From positions 1 to 64,000 of the forward strand of contig CAZFZB010000002.1 in the NCBI GenBank assembly GCA_964523415.1: DNA of 64,000 nucleotides. Reading direction: 5' to 3'. Below the pieces are notes generated by a model. The model had not been told where the DNA came from and made no database searches. It saw nothing but the letters and a program-made list of their open reading frames with translations. Below, in pieces: positions 25,361 through 34,488 of this stretch. The translations under genes were made by a program, and so were the position numbers. Position 1 is the first letter of the stretch, and the number at the start of each line of letters is the position of its first letter. This stretch comes from M0108 sp964523415 (GTDB taxonomy: Bacteria; Pseudomonadota; Gammaproteobacteria; Chromatiales; Chromatiaceae).

Positions 25361-28300
25361 GTGTCCAAGAATATCCGTTTCAGATATGTGTTCTTGCCCT
25401 TGGCTTTCCTGGTGGTCATGGGAGGGCTGGGATACCTGTTTACGAAGGAGGAACCCCAAAGGACCATTCGGGTTGGCTGGTATGAGCACACTTCACTCTC
25501 TACCCCTGATTCCATAACGGGTCGACCAAAGGGGTACCTGGTGGCACTACTGGAGCAGATCGCCAGCCTGGAGAACCTCCGTCTCGAATACGTCAAAACC
25601 ACGCGATCGGCCTTATTAGAAGGGCTGCGTGGAGGAAAGGATTTCCTTATGGCGATGCCGATCACGATATCCGAGGGCCGTAAGAAATATGCCGATTTTT
25701 CCTGGCCGGTCAGCAAATTCACATTAAAAATTGTTGGGCGGGCCGATCAGGTCCTCGGAAATCGGCATCTGGAGATGGAAAAGGTGGCCATGGGTTCCCT
25801 GCGGGGAGCTTTGCGTATGGAGATTCTCCAACAGTGGTATGAGACGGGATTGATCGCCAGAGCCGAATCCTTTGAAACCTCCGATGGCATGCTCGATGCC
25901 TTATTGACAGGAAAGGTGGATTTCATTCTAGATGAAGCGGATTTTATAGATGCCCTCATGCTTCGTTATCCTGTAACGCTGGCACTGCTCGACAATCCAA
26001 ACTTTGCTACGCCAGCCTTTTTTAAGGCATTTCCCGTTGCCCGGGGCAATAAATGGCTGCTGAATAAAGTCAATAATGGCCTTCGCCAGATCATGAATGA
26101 TGGCACCTATTCCGGGATTTTTCACGAATACCATCCCCAGGCCCATTCACCCACATCACCATTTCTATCCCTAAGCCCAGCGACAACCCCGGGAGGTCAC
26201 CTCCCCATTTTGGAGGTCGATGATAATTATAATGCCAAGGCCATAATGGATAACTATTTCGATATGATATCAAATGAGTCCGAGGGCGTGCGGAACCAGA
26301 CCAGCATAGATGCAATCGATCATTTCGTGAGTGAGGGCATGCGCGAATTTCAGGACAAATTGCGGCGCTCAAGGATACGCCTGAACGAACTATTACTGCT
26401 GATCGATGGTCAGCCTAAGTATGCACCATATTTCGCTGCATTTTATTACAGACAAGTGGATGATCTGAGAAAATCCTTCGAGGAGATCCGTGCCAATGTG
26501 GAGACCTATCGCCAGAAAATCGAACTTGAAAATATTCAGATGGTGAATAACTTCAAGATGATTAGGCTCCTGGAAATTCCCGAACCCGAATTGCTGTGGA
26601 AAAAGGAATGGATAGAAAAGAACTTCGATTCCGTAATTACCAGCGAGACCCGGTGGATCAGGCAAATCAGCGATCTATTGAGCAGGAGCGATGATTTACA
26701 GGACCAACTCAATGAAATCATGGTCAAAGCCGAAAGCGATATTTTTGAAAATTACAGGGGATTCTATCTTCATCGCTTCAGTTTTCTGGGCAATAGCCCC
26801 GGGCAGGGTGGCTTTGCCTTCCAATGGCACGAGCTGTCTCGTAGCCTGAATAGCTGGGTCGTCACGCTACCTACCCAGTTCCTGGTGGTGGTGCCAAATC
26901 AATATTGGTGGCAGAGTCTTATGCGGCTCCTGGTGGCATCCATTCTGACGGCCCTGATCCTGGCATGGGTAGCAGCGCGCTACCCTTGGATTCCACTCAA
27001 ATCCAATCTTCACCTTTATATCATTCTCTGGCTTGGTATCTATTTTTGGGTCGGAGCTGTCAATCTTCCAAGTACCAATGGCAACTTGCTTTATTCATTC
27101 GCCACGCTATTTCTAAGCCTGGCGGTCATGGAGGCAGCATGGAGGTTGCGTGGGCAAGGCCATTTGGAGAATGCGCACAATCCCTTCTTGCTCAACTTGA
27201 TTTCCCTTTTTCTGATCGATTTTGTAACGGATCTCCTGGCACCGTATCGAGTTCTTTTGTCAGTATTGCTGGTGCTAGCGGCCATCAATATGGCCTGGTT
27301 TGGCTATACCGCAAGTTCTAAGAGCCGCATTCGGAAAAGGGATATCGACTCCGTGTTGGTGATTGGGGGCAGCCTTTGGTTGGCTACTGGCATAGCCGCC
27401 TGGCTGGGTTATCTTTACCCCGCCATGTTTATTTCGGTGTTCGGGGTATTGGGTCTGGGCGTATTCTATGCCGGTAGTATTTTTACTCACTCGCTTCTTG
27501 ATATTTCCAAAAGATTATCCGGTACCCGAAGGTCTCTGGCGAGTTTTATTTCAACGCTGGTTATTCCATTTCTATGGCTTGGTCTGTTAGCGGGTAGCAT
27601 CCATTGGTCGGCGAATATTTTTAATGCTAATTGGTTTTTTGTTAATCTTTACGATGTCGATTTAATACCAAGTCTTGCGGTCAAGATCAGTCTGCGGACC
27701 GTGCTTCTGCTGACTTTATGCGGTTTGTTGTTAAAATATTTTCTGAATTGGCTTGGGGAAATCCTGATCGCAATTTCAGACTCCCGTCAACTGGATCTGG
27801 TCTCTTTGAATTCAACCTTTTTGGTCATTCGCTACCTGGTATGGATACTCTTCGCAATTTTCGTCACGGCCTCCCTTGGCATTGACTGGGATAACCTGAA
27901 ATGGATCGTGGGCGGTCTGAGTGTCGGCTTTGGGTTTGCCCTCAAGGATATCCTTGAAAACTTCTTTTCTGGGGTCATAGTGCTGCTGGGGAAGCAGGTT
28001 CGCCCCGGCGATACCATCGAATTTGGCTCCGTCTACGGTAAAATCGAGAAAATCAATATTCGCGCGACCTTTATCAAGACGGAAGATAATGCTCTGATTG
28101 CGATACCTAATAGTCAGATCGTCTCCAAGGAATTCCGTAACTGGACCTTGAATGGCCATATCCGTCGCAACGAGTTTGAGGTAGGTGTCGCCTATGGCTC
28201 GGATATTCCAGTGGTCATCGAGGCCATGCTGGAGGTCATGAATTCCTCGAACCTGGTCCTGAAGGTGATCCCACCCGATGTCCTGTTCGTGGATTTTGCT

Positions 28301-28480
28301 GGTAGCTCCATACAATTGCGGGCCCGGTATTGGGTCCATGTCGATAATAGGACCAAATCCGCCAGCGTACTGAGACGGGGCATGGAGGAGGTATTTAGGG
28401 CCCGGGGGATTGTCATTCCCTTCCCCCAACTCGATGTCCATTGCGATATCCCTCCCTCGTTGCTGCCAGGATGCCGCTAG
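25361..28480 (+). CDS. MscS-superfamily channel with an N-terminal periplasmic solute-binding (SBP_bac_3) domain
   Basis: A 1039-residue fusion. Residues 10-29 form a signal anchor. Residues 34-260 are a type II periplasmic binding fold: GRPKGYLVALLEQIA, ITISEGRKKYADFSWPV with Arg107 where amino-acid-binding proteins hold the ligand carboxylate, LLTGKVDFILDEAD with Asp191 where they hold the amino group, and NNGLRQIMNDGTYSGIF. A mostly helical 260-residue periplasmic stretch follows, then about ten membrane segments from residue 519. The C-terminal MscS core starts near residue 845 with the pore helix VGGLSVGFGFALKDILENFF and continues into the beta domain (RPGDTIEFGSVYGKIEKI). GTG 25361 is the only start before the signal anchor; its ribosome site is weak. 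Base composition is visibly AT-richer than all neighbours, a sign of transfer. A ligand-gated or ligand-modulated channel is inferred. Confidence 0.85.
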   Translation: MSKNIRFRYVFLPLAFLVVMGGLGYLFTKEEPQRTIRVGWYEHTSLSTPDSITGRPKGYLVALLEQIASLENLRLEYVKTTRSALLEGLRGGKDFLMAMPITISEGRKKYADFSWPVSKFTLKIVGRADQVLGNRHLEMEKVAMGSLRGALRMEILQQWYETGLIARAESFETSDGMLDALLTGKVDFILDEADFIDALMLRYPVTLALLDNPNFATPAFFKAFPVARGNKWLLNKVNNGLRQIMNDGTYSGIFHEYHPQAHSPTSPFLSLSPATTPGGHLPILEVDDNYNAKAIMDNYFDMISNESEGVRNQTSIDAIDHFVSEGMREFQDKLRRSRIRLNELLLLIDGQPKYAPYFAAFYYRQVDDLRKSFEEIRANVETYRQKIELENIQMVNNFKMIRLLEIPEPELLWKKEWIEKNFDSVITSETRWIRQISDLLSRSDDLQDQLNEIMVKAESDIFENYRGFYLHRFSFLGNSPGQGGFAFQWHELSRSLNSWVVTLPTQFLVVVPNQYWWQSLMRLLVASILTALILAWVAARYPWIPLKSNLHLYIILWLGIYFWVGAVNLPSTNGNLLYSFATLFLSLAVMEAAWRLRGQGHLENAHNPFLLNLISLFLIDFVTDLLAPYRVLLSVLLVLAAINMAWFGYTASSKSRIRKRDIDSVLVIGGSLWLATGIAAWLGYLYPAMFISVFGVLGLGVFYAGSIFTHSLLDISKRLSGTRRSLASFISTLVIPFLWLGLLAGSIHWSANIFNANWFFVNLYDVDLIPSLAVKISLRTVLLLTLCGLLLKYFLNWLGEILIAISDSRQLDLVSLNSTFLVIRYLVWILFAIFVTASLGIDWDNLKWIVGGLSVGFGFALKDILENFFSGVIVLLGKQVRPGDTIEFGSVYGKIEKINIRATFIKTEDNALIAIPNSQIVSKEFRNWTLNGHIRRNEFEVGVAYGSDIPVVIEAMLEVMNSSNLVLKVIPPDVLFVDFAGSSIQLRARYWVHVDNRTKSASVLRRGMEEVFRARGIVIPFPQLDVHCDIPPSLLPGCR

Positions 28481-28567
28481 ATCATCCACCAGGGTCCGGA
28501 ATCACCACCAGCCCTGTCTGATACCCTATCGATTTCCGTTCCATTCGACCCGAATTCCTGCTCATCC

Positions 28568-30385
28568 ATGCCTAATCGCCCCCTCCGCTACCTCGTTCAC
28601 CCAGTTTCACCCCAGGGGCACCGATTCGCCGTTGAGCTTCACATCGACTCGACCCGGTGCGAGCCCCTCTTGCTGTCCCTGCCGGCCTGGACCCCGGGCA
28701 GTTACATGATCAGGGACTTCGCGCGCAACATCCTGTGCATCGAGGTCAGTGATGAGGCGGGTCCACTAACCCTGGAGAAGCTCGACAAACAGACCTGGCG
28801 CCTGGTCTCCCGCGGGATTGCGGTTAGGGTGCGGATGGAGGTTTATGCCTGGGATCTCAGCGTGCGCGCCGCCCATCTAGATGATAGCCATGGCTATTTC
28901 AATGGTGCCAGCCTGTTTTTGCGAGTCGGCGGCCGGGTGGATGCCCCTTGCCAGTTGGAGATCCTCCGCCCCTCCGGGGACCGCTATGCGGACTGGCGCC
29001 TGGCTACCAGCCTCAAATCCCGGGGGGCGGAGCCCTTTGGTTTTGGTCATTACGAAGCCGATGACTACGAGGATCTCATTGATCACCCCGTGGAGATGGG
29101 GGTGTTCAGCCTGCTTCATTTTAGTGTGCGAGGGGTACCGCACTGGCTTGCCCTGACGGGTCGGTATTGGGCCGACGAGTCTCGGCTTCAGCGGGATTTG
29201 TCGCGTATTTGCGGGGCCCATGCTGCCCTTTTCGGGGAACTGCCCCATGACCGCTATCTCTTCCTGGTACAGGTGACGGCGGATGGTTACGGGGGTCTGG
29301 AGCATTGCTACTCCTCCAGTTTGCTCTGCGCCCGCGATGACCTCCCGGCCTTGGGCAAGGAAAATGCCACTCCGGGTTACCGACGTTTTTTAGGCCTGTG
29401 CAGCCACGAATATTTCCATCTATGGCACGTCAAGCGGATCCGTCCCCTTGCCTTCTTGGGTTCAGGGTTGGGGCAGGAGGTCCACACACGCCTGCTCTGG
29501 GTTTTCGAAGGCATCACCTCCTATTACGACGAACTGGCCCTGGTGCGGTGTGGCTGCATCGATGAGAAGGAGTATCTCGCATTGCTGGCCGAGGCTATCA
29601 GCCGGGTATTGCGTAACCCCGGCCGTAGGGTGCAAACCCTGGCTGAGTCGAGCTTCGATGCCTGGACCAAGTTTTACCGGCAGGATGAGAACAGTCCCAA
29701 CGTCATCGTCAGCTATTACGCCAAGGGGGCCCTGGTGGCCCTGGCCTTGGATTTGCTGATCCGTGGGGAAACAGCAGGTGCCCTGTCTCTGGATAACGTC
29801 ATGCGCAGCCTCTGGGATCGTTACGGCCGGACTGGTATCGGCCTGGGGGAGAGGGGTTTTGAGGCCTTGGCGGAGGAGGTGACGGGCCTGGCCCTGGGAC
29901 CATTTTTCCATAGGGCACTGGACACCACCGAGGATCTGGATCTGGTAGGGCCCTTGGCGGCCATGGGCATCGGGATGCGCTTGCGGGCGGCTCTTCATGC
30001 CAAGGATCTCGGCGGCCTGGCTGAGGGTGCCGCGGATAGTCAGGCCTCTCCTACCTTGGGTATTCGCCTGAAACCTGAGGGCTCAGAGCCCGTGATTGCC
30101 CATGTCCTCTCGGGCGGTCCGGCCCTTGAGGCGGGATTGGCGTCCGGGGATACCCTGGTGGCATGCGATGGTCTGCGCATCACCCGCGACAACCTGGATA
30201 AACTGTTGCAGGCGGGGGATGAGTGTCGGGAGGTCGAGATCTTTGCCTTCCGGCGCGATGAACTCCAAAGCCGCCGGGTACGATTGGCCCCGGCTCCTTT
30301 GGATACCTGCGAGCTCTGGTTGCTGGAGGATGTCCCCGAAGAGAGTCGCGAGCGGCGTGCTGCCTGGCTGGGGCTTGGGGGCTGA
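28568..30385 (+). CDS. M61-family metallopeptidase with PDZ domain
   Basis: A 605-residue zinc protease of the M61 (glycyl aminopeptidase) family. The N-terminal beta domain begins RYLVHPVSPQGHRFAVEL, with LPAWTPGSYMIRDFARNI, the M61 hallmark. The zinc-binding HEYFH lies near residue 280 (LCSHEYFHLWHVKRIRP), with VFEGITSYYDEL about 30 residues on carrying the third ligand. A PDZ domain covers about residues 490-580 (LSGGPALEAGLASGDTLVA). No signal peptide is seen, so it is probably cytoplasmic. The stop is 8 nt before the start of birA on the same strand. Confidence 0.9.
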   Translation: MPNRPLRYLVHPVSPQGHRFAVELHIDSTRCEPLLLSLPAWTPGSYMIRDFARNILCIEVSDEAGPLTLEKLDKQTWRLVSRGIAVRVRMEVYAWDLSVRAAHLDDSHGYFNGASLFLRVGGRVDAPCQLEILRPSGDRYADWRLATSLKSRGAEPFGFGHYEADDYEDLIDHPVEMGVFSLLHFSVRGVPHWLALTGRYWADESRLQRDLSRICGAHAALFGELPHDRYLFLVQVTADGYGGLEHCYSSSLLCARDDLPALGKENATPGYRRFLGLCSHEYFHLWHVKRIRPLAFLGSGLGQEVHTRLLWVFEGITSYYDELALVRCGCIDEKEYLALLAEAISRVLRNPGRRVQTLAESSFDAWTKFYRQDENSPNVIVSYYAKGALVALALDLLIRGETAGALSLDNVMRSLWDRYGRTGIGLGERGFEALAEEVTGLALGPFFHRALDTTEDLDLVGPLAAMGIGMRLRAALHAKDLGGLAEGAADSQASPTLGIRLKPEGSEPVIAHVLSGGPALEAGLASGDTLVACDGLRITRDNLDKLLQAGDECREVEIFAFRRDELQSRRVRLAPAPLDTCELWLLEDVPEESRERRAAWLGLGG

Positions 30386-30392
30386 AGGCGCC

Positions 30393-31409
30393 GTGGAGAC
30401 CCATCTGCGGTTGGTGCGGCAACTGGCGGATGGCCGGTACCATTCTGGCGAGGCCCTGGCCAGCAACCTGGGCCTGAGCCGGGCCGCGATCTGGAAGGCG
30501 GTGCACAAGGCCAGTGAGCGCCTGGGGTTGGAGATCGAATCGCGCCAAGGAAAAGGCTATCGATTGGTGGCGGCCCTGGAATTGCTGGATCCAGAGCGAT
30601 TGTTGAGTGGCATGAGCCCCGAGGGCCGTCGTCGGATCAGCCGGCTCGATCTGTTCGTCGACCTCGATTCCACCAACGCCCACCTTCTGACCGCGGGTCA
30701 GGCCGGCGCCCCCAGCGGCACCCTATGCCTCGCCGAGCGCCAAACCGCCGGACGCGGTCGGCGGGGCCGCGCCTGGGTCTCGCCCTTCGGCACCAACCTC
30801 TATCTATCCCTGCTATGGCGTTTTCCCGGCGGACCAGGCGAACTGGGTGGCCTCGGTCTGGCTGCTGGTGCGGCCTTGGCCCAGGTTCTGGAGGAGGCGG
30901 GCGTGGCGGGCATCGGCCTCAAATGGCCTAACGACCTCCTGTGGAGACGCCGCAAACTGGGGGGGCTCCTGGTGGAGGTCGCCGCCGAGGCCCAGGGACC
31001 GAGTTTGGTGGTCGTTGGGCTTGGCCTCAACACCCGTCTGTATGGCGATCAGGGCCAGGGCATCGACCAGCCCTGGGTCGATCTGAATGAAATCCTGGGG
31101 CCCGGGGGCTATAGCCGTAACCAACTGGCCGCGCACCTGGCGGAGGCCCTGACCGCCACACTGGAGGTCTTTGGAGGCGAGGGTCTGGCCCCTTTTCTGC
31201 CGCTCTGGAACCATTATGACCTCTATCGGGGCGAGGAGGTCGAGATCCGCCTGGGGGATCACCTCATCCAGGGTATCCAGGCCGGCATCACGGCACAGGG
31301 TACCCTCAGGTTGGAGGTGGCAGGCGAGACCCGGATCTTTACGAGTGGGGAGGTGAGCTTGCGACCAGCCCCCTCGGAGGCTGTCCGGGATAGGTCCTTG
31401 ACCGGTTAA
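30393..31409 (+). CDS. birA: Bifunctional biotin-protein ligase / biotin operon repressor
   Basis: About 338 residues from GTG 30393, which has AAGG 5 nt upstream; the frame is open further left but would overlap the M61 gene. Residues 1-60 are a helix-turn-helix (SGEALASNLGLSRAAIWKAVHK), as in BirA proteins that also repress biotin synthesis. The ligase core contains the biotinoyl-AMP loop GRGRRGRAWVSPFGTNLYLS and KWPNDLLWRRRKLGGLLVE. A C-terminal SH3-like domain follows (YRGEEVEIRLGD). It attaches biotin to carboxylases. Its stop overlaps the stop of the convergent PsiE-like gene. Confidence 0.92.
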   Translation: METHLRLVRQLADGRYHSGEALASNLGLSRAAIWKAVHKASERLGLEIESRQGKGYRLVAALELLDPERLLSGMSPEGRRRISRLDLFVDLDSTNAHLLTAGQAGAPSGTLCLAERQTAGRGRRGRAWVSPFGTNLYLSLLWRFPGGPGELGGLGLAAGAALAQVLEEAGVAGIGLKWPNDLLWRRRKLGGLLVEVAAEAQGPSLVVVGLGLNTRLYGDQGQGIDQPWVDLNEILGPGGYSRNQLAAHLAEALTATLEVFGGEGLAPFLPLWNHYDLYRGEEVEIRLGDHLIQGIQAGITAQGTLRLEVAGETRIFTSGEVSLRPAPSEAVRDRSLTG

Positions 31410-31870
31410 GATTTTTTGGAGATCAGCCAGTAGGTCAGGCCCAGGGCCAGCAGGGTTGTGCCCGAGGCCAGGATATAGTCCGCGGATACCTTTTCAAAAT
31501 CCAGGACTATGATTTTACGGCAGATAGCCATGAGGGCGGTGGCGATGACCAGTTGAACTGGAAGGACATCGGCTCCCAGGTAGAGACGGATGTTGACGAA
31601 GATTTCGATGGCAATCAGGACCGCCAGGAAGGCACCGAAGGTCTCGAACAGGTTGCTGATATTGAGGAGCAGGATGGGTGGCTCGCTCAGCCGCTGGTAG
31701 AGGATCCAGACGACATCCGCCACCCCCCAGACGATGACCAGGCCCATGAGCACCGCCAGCACCCGGACGGAGGCGCGGATCAGGAGATGCAAGTGGCGGA
31801 TCAGGGGATCCTCGTGTTCCGGGGGCAGTTCTTCATGGATGACTTTGCGGTGCAGGTCTGGGTCGCTCAT
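31406..31870 (-). CDS. PsiE-like membrane protein
   Basis: A 154-residue protein with four predicted membrane segments (around 33-60, 74-95, 103-122 and 129-150) after a charged N-terminus. The arrangement and the segment AVLIAIEIFVNIRLYLG, followed by VIATALMAICRKIIVLD, match the phosphate-starvation-inducible PsiE family. Biochemical function is unknown. It lies 134 bp downstream of srkA on the same strand and could be the last gene of the dap run. Its stop codon overlaps that of birA. Confidence 0.75.
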   Translation of the reverse strand: MSDPDLHRKVIHEELPPEHEDPLIRHLHLLIRASVRVLAVLMGLVIVWGVADVVWILYQRLSEPPILLLNISNLFETFGAFLAVLIAIEIFVNIRLYLGADVLPVQLVIATALMAICRKIIVLDFEKVSADYILASGTTLLALGLTYWLISKKS

Positions 31871-32004
31871 GGCAATTCCTTGGGGCTAGTGCCGGCTAAT
31901 AGTTGGGAACAAAAGGGGCAGGGTGGGGCAAAGGGGGTTGGTGGCCTCGCTGTCCAGCCGATCCCATCCCGATGCCCCGGGACTTAACCCCTGAATCCCG
32001 TGCC

Positions 32005-33012
32005 TCAATGGATCCAAAGGGGCCCCTCCTGCATGGCGGCAATTTGCTCGCGCAACTCCAGGATACGATCCTGCCAGTAGCGCTGGGTGTTGAACCAGGG
32101 AAAGGCAAGGGGGAAGGCCGGATCCTGCCAGCGCCGTGCAATCCAGGCGCTGTAATGAAGAAGGCGCAGGGTGCGCAGGGCCTCCAGGAGATGCAGTTCC
32201 CGCAGATTGAATTCGCGAAAATCCTCATAGCCGGCTAGCAGATGGCCCAGACCCATCGACATCTCCTGACGGTCCCCAGACAGCAGCATCCAGAGGTCCT
32301 GCACCGCGGGCCCCATGCGGCTGTCGTCGAAATCGACGAAGTGGGGTCCGGCATCCGTCCAGAGGAGATTACCGGCATGGCAATCACCATGCAGGCGCAG
32401 GTAGCGGATGGGGCCTGCGCGATCGAAAAGCCGCCTCACCTCCTCCAAGGCATGGGCCGAAACGCCCTCATAGGTGGTGCGCAGCTCCGCTGGGAGCCAG
32501 TTATGTGCCAGCAGAAAGGCGCGTGGCTCCTCCCCGAAGCTGGCGATGTCCAGGGTGGGCCGGGCCTGGAAGGGGCCTATCTCTCCAAGGGCGTGGATCC
32601 TACCCAAGAAGCGTCCCAGCCATGTCAATACCCTGGGGTCGCCCAGTTCTGGTGCGCGGCCACCATGGCGTGGGCTCAGGGAGAAGCGGTAACCGCCATG
32701 GGCGTGGAGTGTCTGGCCCTGGATGGCGAGGGGCGGGACCGCCGGGATTTCCCGTTCCGCCAGTTCCCGGGAGAAGCCGTGTTCCTCCAGAATGGCTGCA
32801 TCAGACCAGCGGCCGGGCCGGTAGAACTTGGCGATGAGTGGTGAACCCTCCTCGATGCCGACCTGATAGACCCGATTTTCATAGCTATTGAGCGCCAACA
32901 GCCTCCCATCGGTGTCCAGCCCCAGGGATTCGATCGCGTCTAGAATGCGATCGGGGGTCAGATCGGCGTAGGGTTTTTCATCAGTTGCGGTGGCGGATTT
33001 CTCCCTCTTCAC
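32005..33012 (-). CDS. srkA: Stress-response Ser/Thr protein kinase SrkA (YihE/RdoA)
   Basis: About 335 residues from GTG 33012, which overlaps the dapE stop by 4 nt (GTGA); the frame is open upstream but only within dapE. It has the aminoglycoside-phosphotransferase fold of SrkA: NSYENRVYQVGIEEGSPLIAKFYRPGRW as nucleotide-binding lobe, LRLHGDCHAGNLLW as catalytic loop (Asp, Asn) and HFVDFDDSRMGPAVQDLW as metal-binding DFD. In E. coli SrkA counters MazEF-type death and envelope (Cpx) stress. Length agrees with the E. coli protein. Translation is coupled to dapE. Confidence 0.88.
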   Translation of the reverse strand: MKREKSATATDEKPYADLTPDRILDAIESLGLDTDGRLLALNSYENRVYQVGIEEGSPLIAKFYRPGRWSDAAILEEHGFSRELAEREIPAVPPLAIQGQTLHAHGGYRFSLSPRHGGRAPELGDPRVLTWLGRFLGRIHALGEIGPFQARPTLDIASFGEEPRAFLLAHNWLPAELRTTYEGVSAHALEEVRRLFDRAGPIRYLRLHGDCHAGNLLWTDAGPHFVDFDDSRMGPAVQDLWMLLSGDRQEMSMGLGHLLAGYEDFREFNLRELHLLEALRTLRLLHYSAWIARRWQDPAFPLAFPWFNTQRYWQDRILELREQIAAMQEGPLWIH

Positions 33013-34136
33013 AACAGCAGCTTCTCCAGGATCCGCTGATAAAGGGCGGAGAGCTGATCCAGCTCCTCGATGCCTATACACTCGTCGATCTGATGGATGC
33101 TGGCATTGATCGCGCCCAATTCCAGAACCTGGGCCCCGGTGGGGGCAATGAAGCGACCGTCGGAGGTGCCACCCACGGTAGAAGGCTCGGGCCGGTAGCC
33201 GAGGATCTCCTCTACCGCCGTGGAGACGGCCTCGACCAGGTCGCCGGCGGGGGTCAGAAAGGGGTTGCCTGACAGGCGCCAGCTAAGCTCATAATCGAGT
33301 CCGCCCCGGTCCAGGATGGCGGCGACGCGCTGCTGGATGGTGTCGGCATCCAATTCCGTGGAAAAGCGCAGGTTGAACTGGGCGGTGAGGGTCCCGGGGA
33401 TCACGTTCTCAGCCCCGGTACCCGTGTTGAGGTTGGCGATTTGGAAGCTGGTGGGCGGGAAGAAGTCATTGCCCTGATCCCACTCCTCGTCGACCAACTC
33501 TACCAAACAGGGGGCCAGGGCATGCAAGGGATTGAGGGCGCGATGTGGATAGGCGACATGGCCCTGTTTGCCGATAACCTTCAGAAATCCGCTGAGGCTG
33601 CCACGGCGTCCGACCTTAATGGTGTCGGCAAGGCGTTCGTGACTGGAGGGTTCGCCTACCAGACACCAGTTGATCTTTTCCCCGCGTCCCTCCAGGGTTT
33701 CGACCACTCGCGCCGTGCCATCGACCGCGGGGCCCTCCTCGTCACTGGTGATGAGAAAGGCGATAGAGCCGGGATGGTCCGGGTGGTCGCGGACGAAGTC
33801 CTCGACGGCGGTAACCATCGCCGCGATTTCGCCCTTCATGTCGCAGGCGCCGCGTCCATAGAGCAGGCCGTTGCGAATCTCGGGCACGAAGGGGTCCGAG
33901 GCCCATTCCTCCCGGGGGCCGGTCGGCACCACGTCGGTGTGACCGGCGAAGCAGAAGAGGGGAGCCTGATCGCCTCGGCGCGCCCAAAGGTTCGTCACCT
34001 CGTTGAAGGGCATGGGTTCGATGTGAAATCCTAGAGCGGCCAGGCGCCGGGCGATCAGGTCCTGGCAGCCCCCGTCCTCGGGGGTGATGGAGGGACGGCT
34101 CAGGAGTTCCTGAGCCAGGGCGACCGTGGCTGTCAT
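33009..34136 (-). CDS. dapE: Succinyl-diaminopimelate desuccinylase
   Basis: A 375-residue M20-family zinc enzyme that removes succinate from N-succinyl-L,L-DAP in the lysine/peptidoglycan pathway. I start it at ATG 34136, which overlaps the yffB stop by 4 nt and gives exactly the E. coli DapE length. Metal-binding motifs are visible: CFAGHTDVVPTG, GRGACDMKGEIAAM, TSDEEGPAVDG with the catalytic Glu, and the C-terminal GGTSDGRFIAPTGAQVLELG. It is the fourth gene of a dapC-dapD-yffB-dapE-srkA run. Confidence 0.95.
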   Translation of the reverse strand: MTATVALAQELLSRPSITPEDGGCQDLIARRLAALGFHIEPMPFNEVTNLWARRGDQAPLFCFAGHTDVVPTGPREEWASDPFVPEIRNGLLYGRGACDMKGEIAAMVTAVEDFVRDHPDHPGSIAFLITSDEEGPAVDGTARVVETLEGRGEKINWCLVGEPSSHERLADTIKVGRRGSLSGFLKVIGKQGHVAYPHRALNPLHALAPCLVELVDEEWDQGNDFFPPTSFQIANLNTGTGAENVIPGTLTAQFNLRFSTELDADTIQQRVAAILDRGGLDYELSWRLSGNPFLTPAGDLVEAVSTAVEEILGYRPEPSTVGGTSDGRFIAPTGAQVLELGAINASIHQIDECIGIEELDQLSALYQRILEKLLL

Positions 34137-34480
34137 GAGGGGAAGATCTCGGCGTAGGCGGGCTCGGAGAAGCCCAGATAGCGGGCCTCGCCCGTGTCGA
34201 GCAGGGGCCGGCGGATGATGGCGGGTGTGGAGACCATGACACGGATGGCGCCGTCCTCGTCCAGACCCTCGCGGATCTCGACCGGCAGTTTGCGCCACAT
34301 CATGCCCTGACGATTGAGCAACTTCTCCCAACCCAGTTCGGCAACCCAGGCGCGAACCTGGCTTTCGTCCAGGCCCTGCCTCTTGTAGTCGTGGAAGTCA
34401 TAGGCAATGCCTCGCTCGTCGAGCCAACGCCGGGCCTTCTTCATGCTGTCGCAGTTGGGAATGCCGTAGAGTCTGACCAT
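34133..34480 (-). CDS. yffB: ArsC/Spx-family protein, YffB type
   Basis: A 115-residue thioredoxin-fold protein starting at ATG 34480. The N-terminus MVRLYGIPNCDSMKKARRW contains one active-site cysteine (Cys10) in the ArsC position, with no second cysteine in a CXXC. Later motifs (LNRQGMMWRKLP, PAIIRRPLL, LGFSEPAYAEIF) align with E. coli YffB, which also stands immediately upstream of dapE. YffB is thought to be a glutathione-linked thiol reductase and not an arsenate reductase; the exact substrate is unknown. The stop overlaps the dapE start (ATGA). Confidence 0.9.
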   Translation of the reverse strand: MVRLYGIPNCDSMKKARRWLDERGIAYDFHDYKRQGLDESQVRAWVAELGWEKLLNRQGMMWRKLPVEIREGLDEDGAIRVMVSTPAIIRRPLLDTGEARYLGFSEPAYAEIFPS

Positions 34481-34488
34481 GGGTCCCC

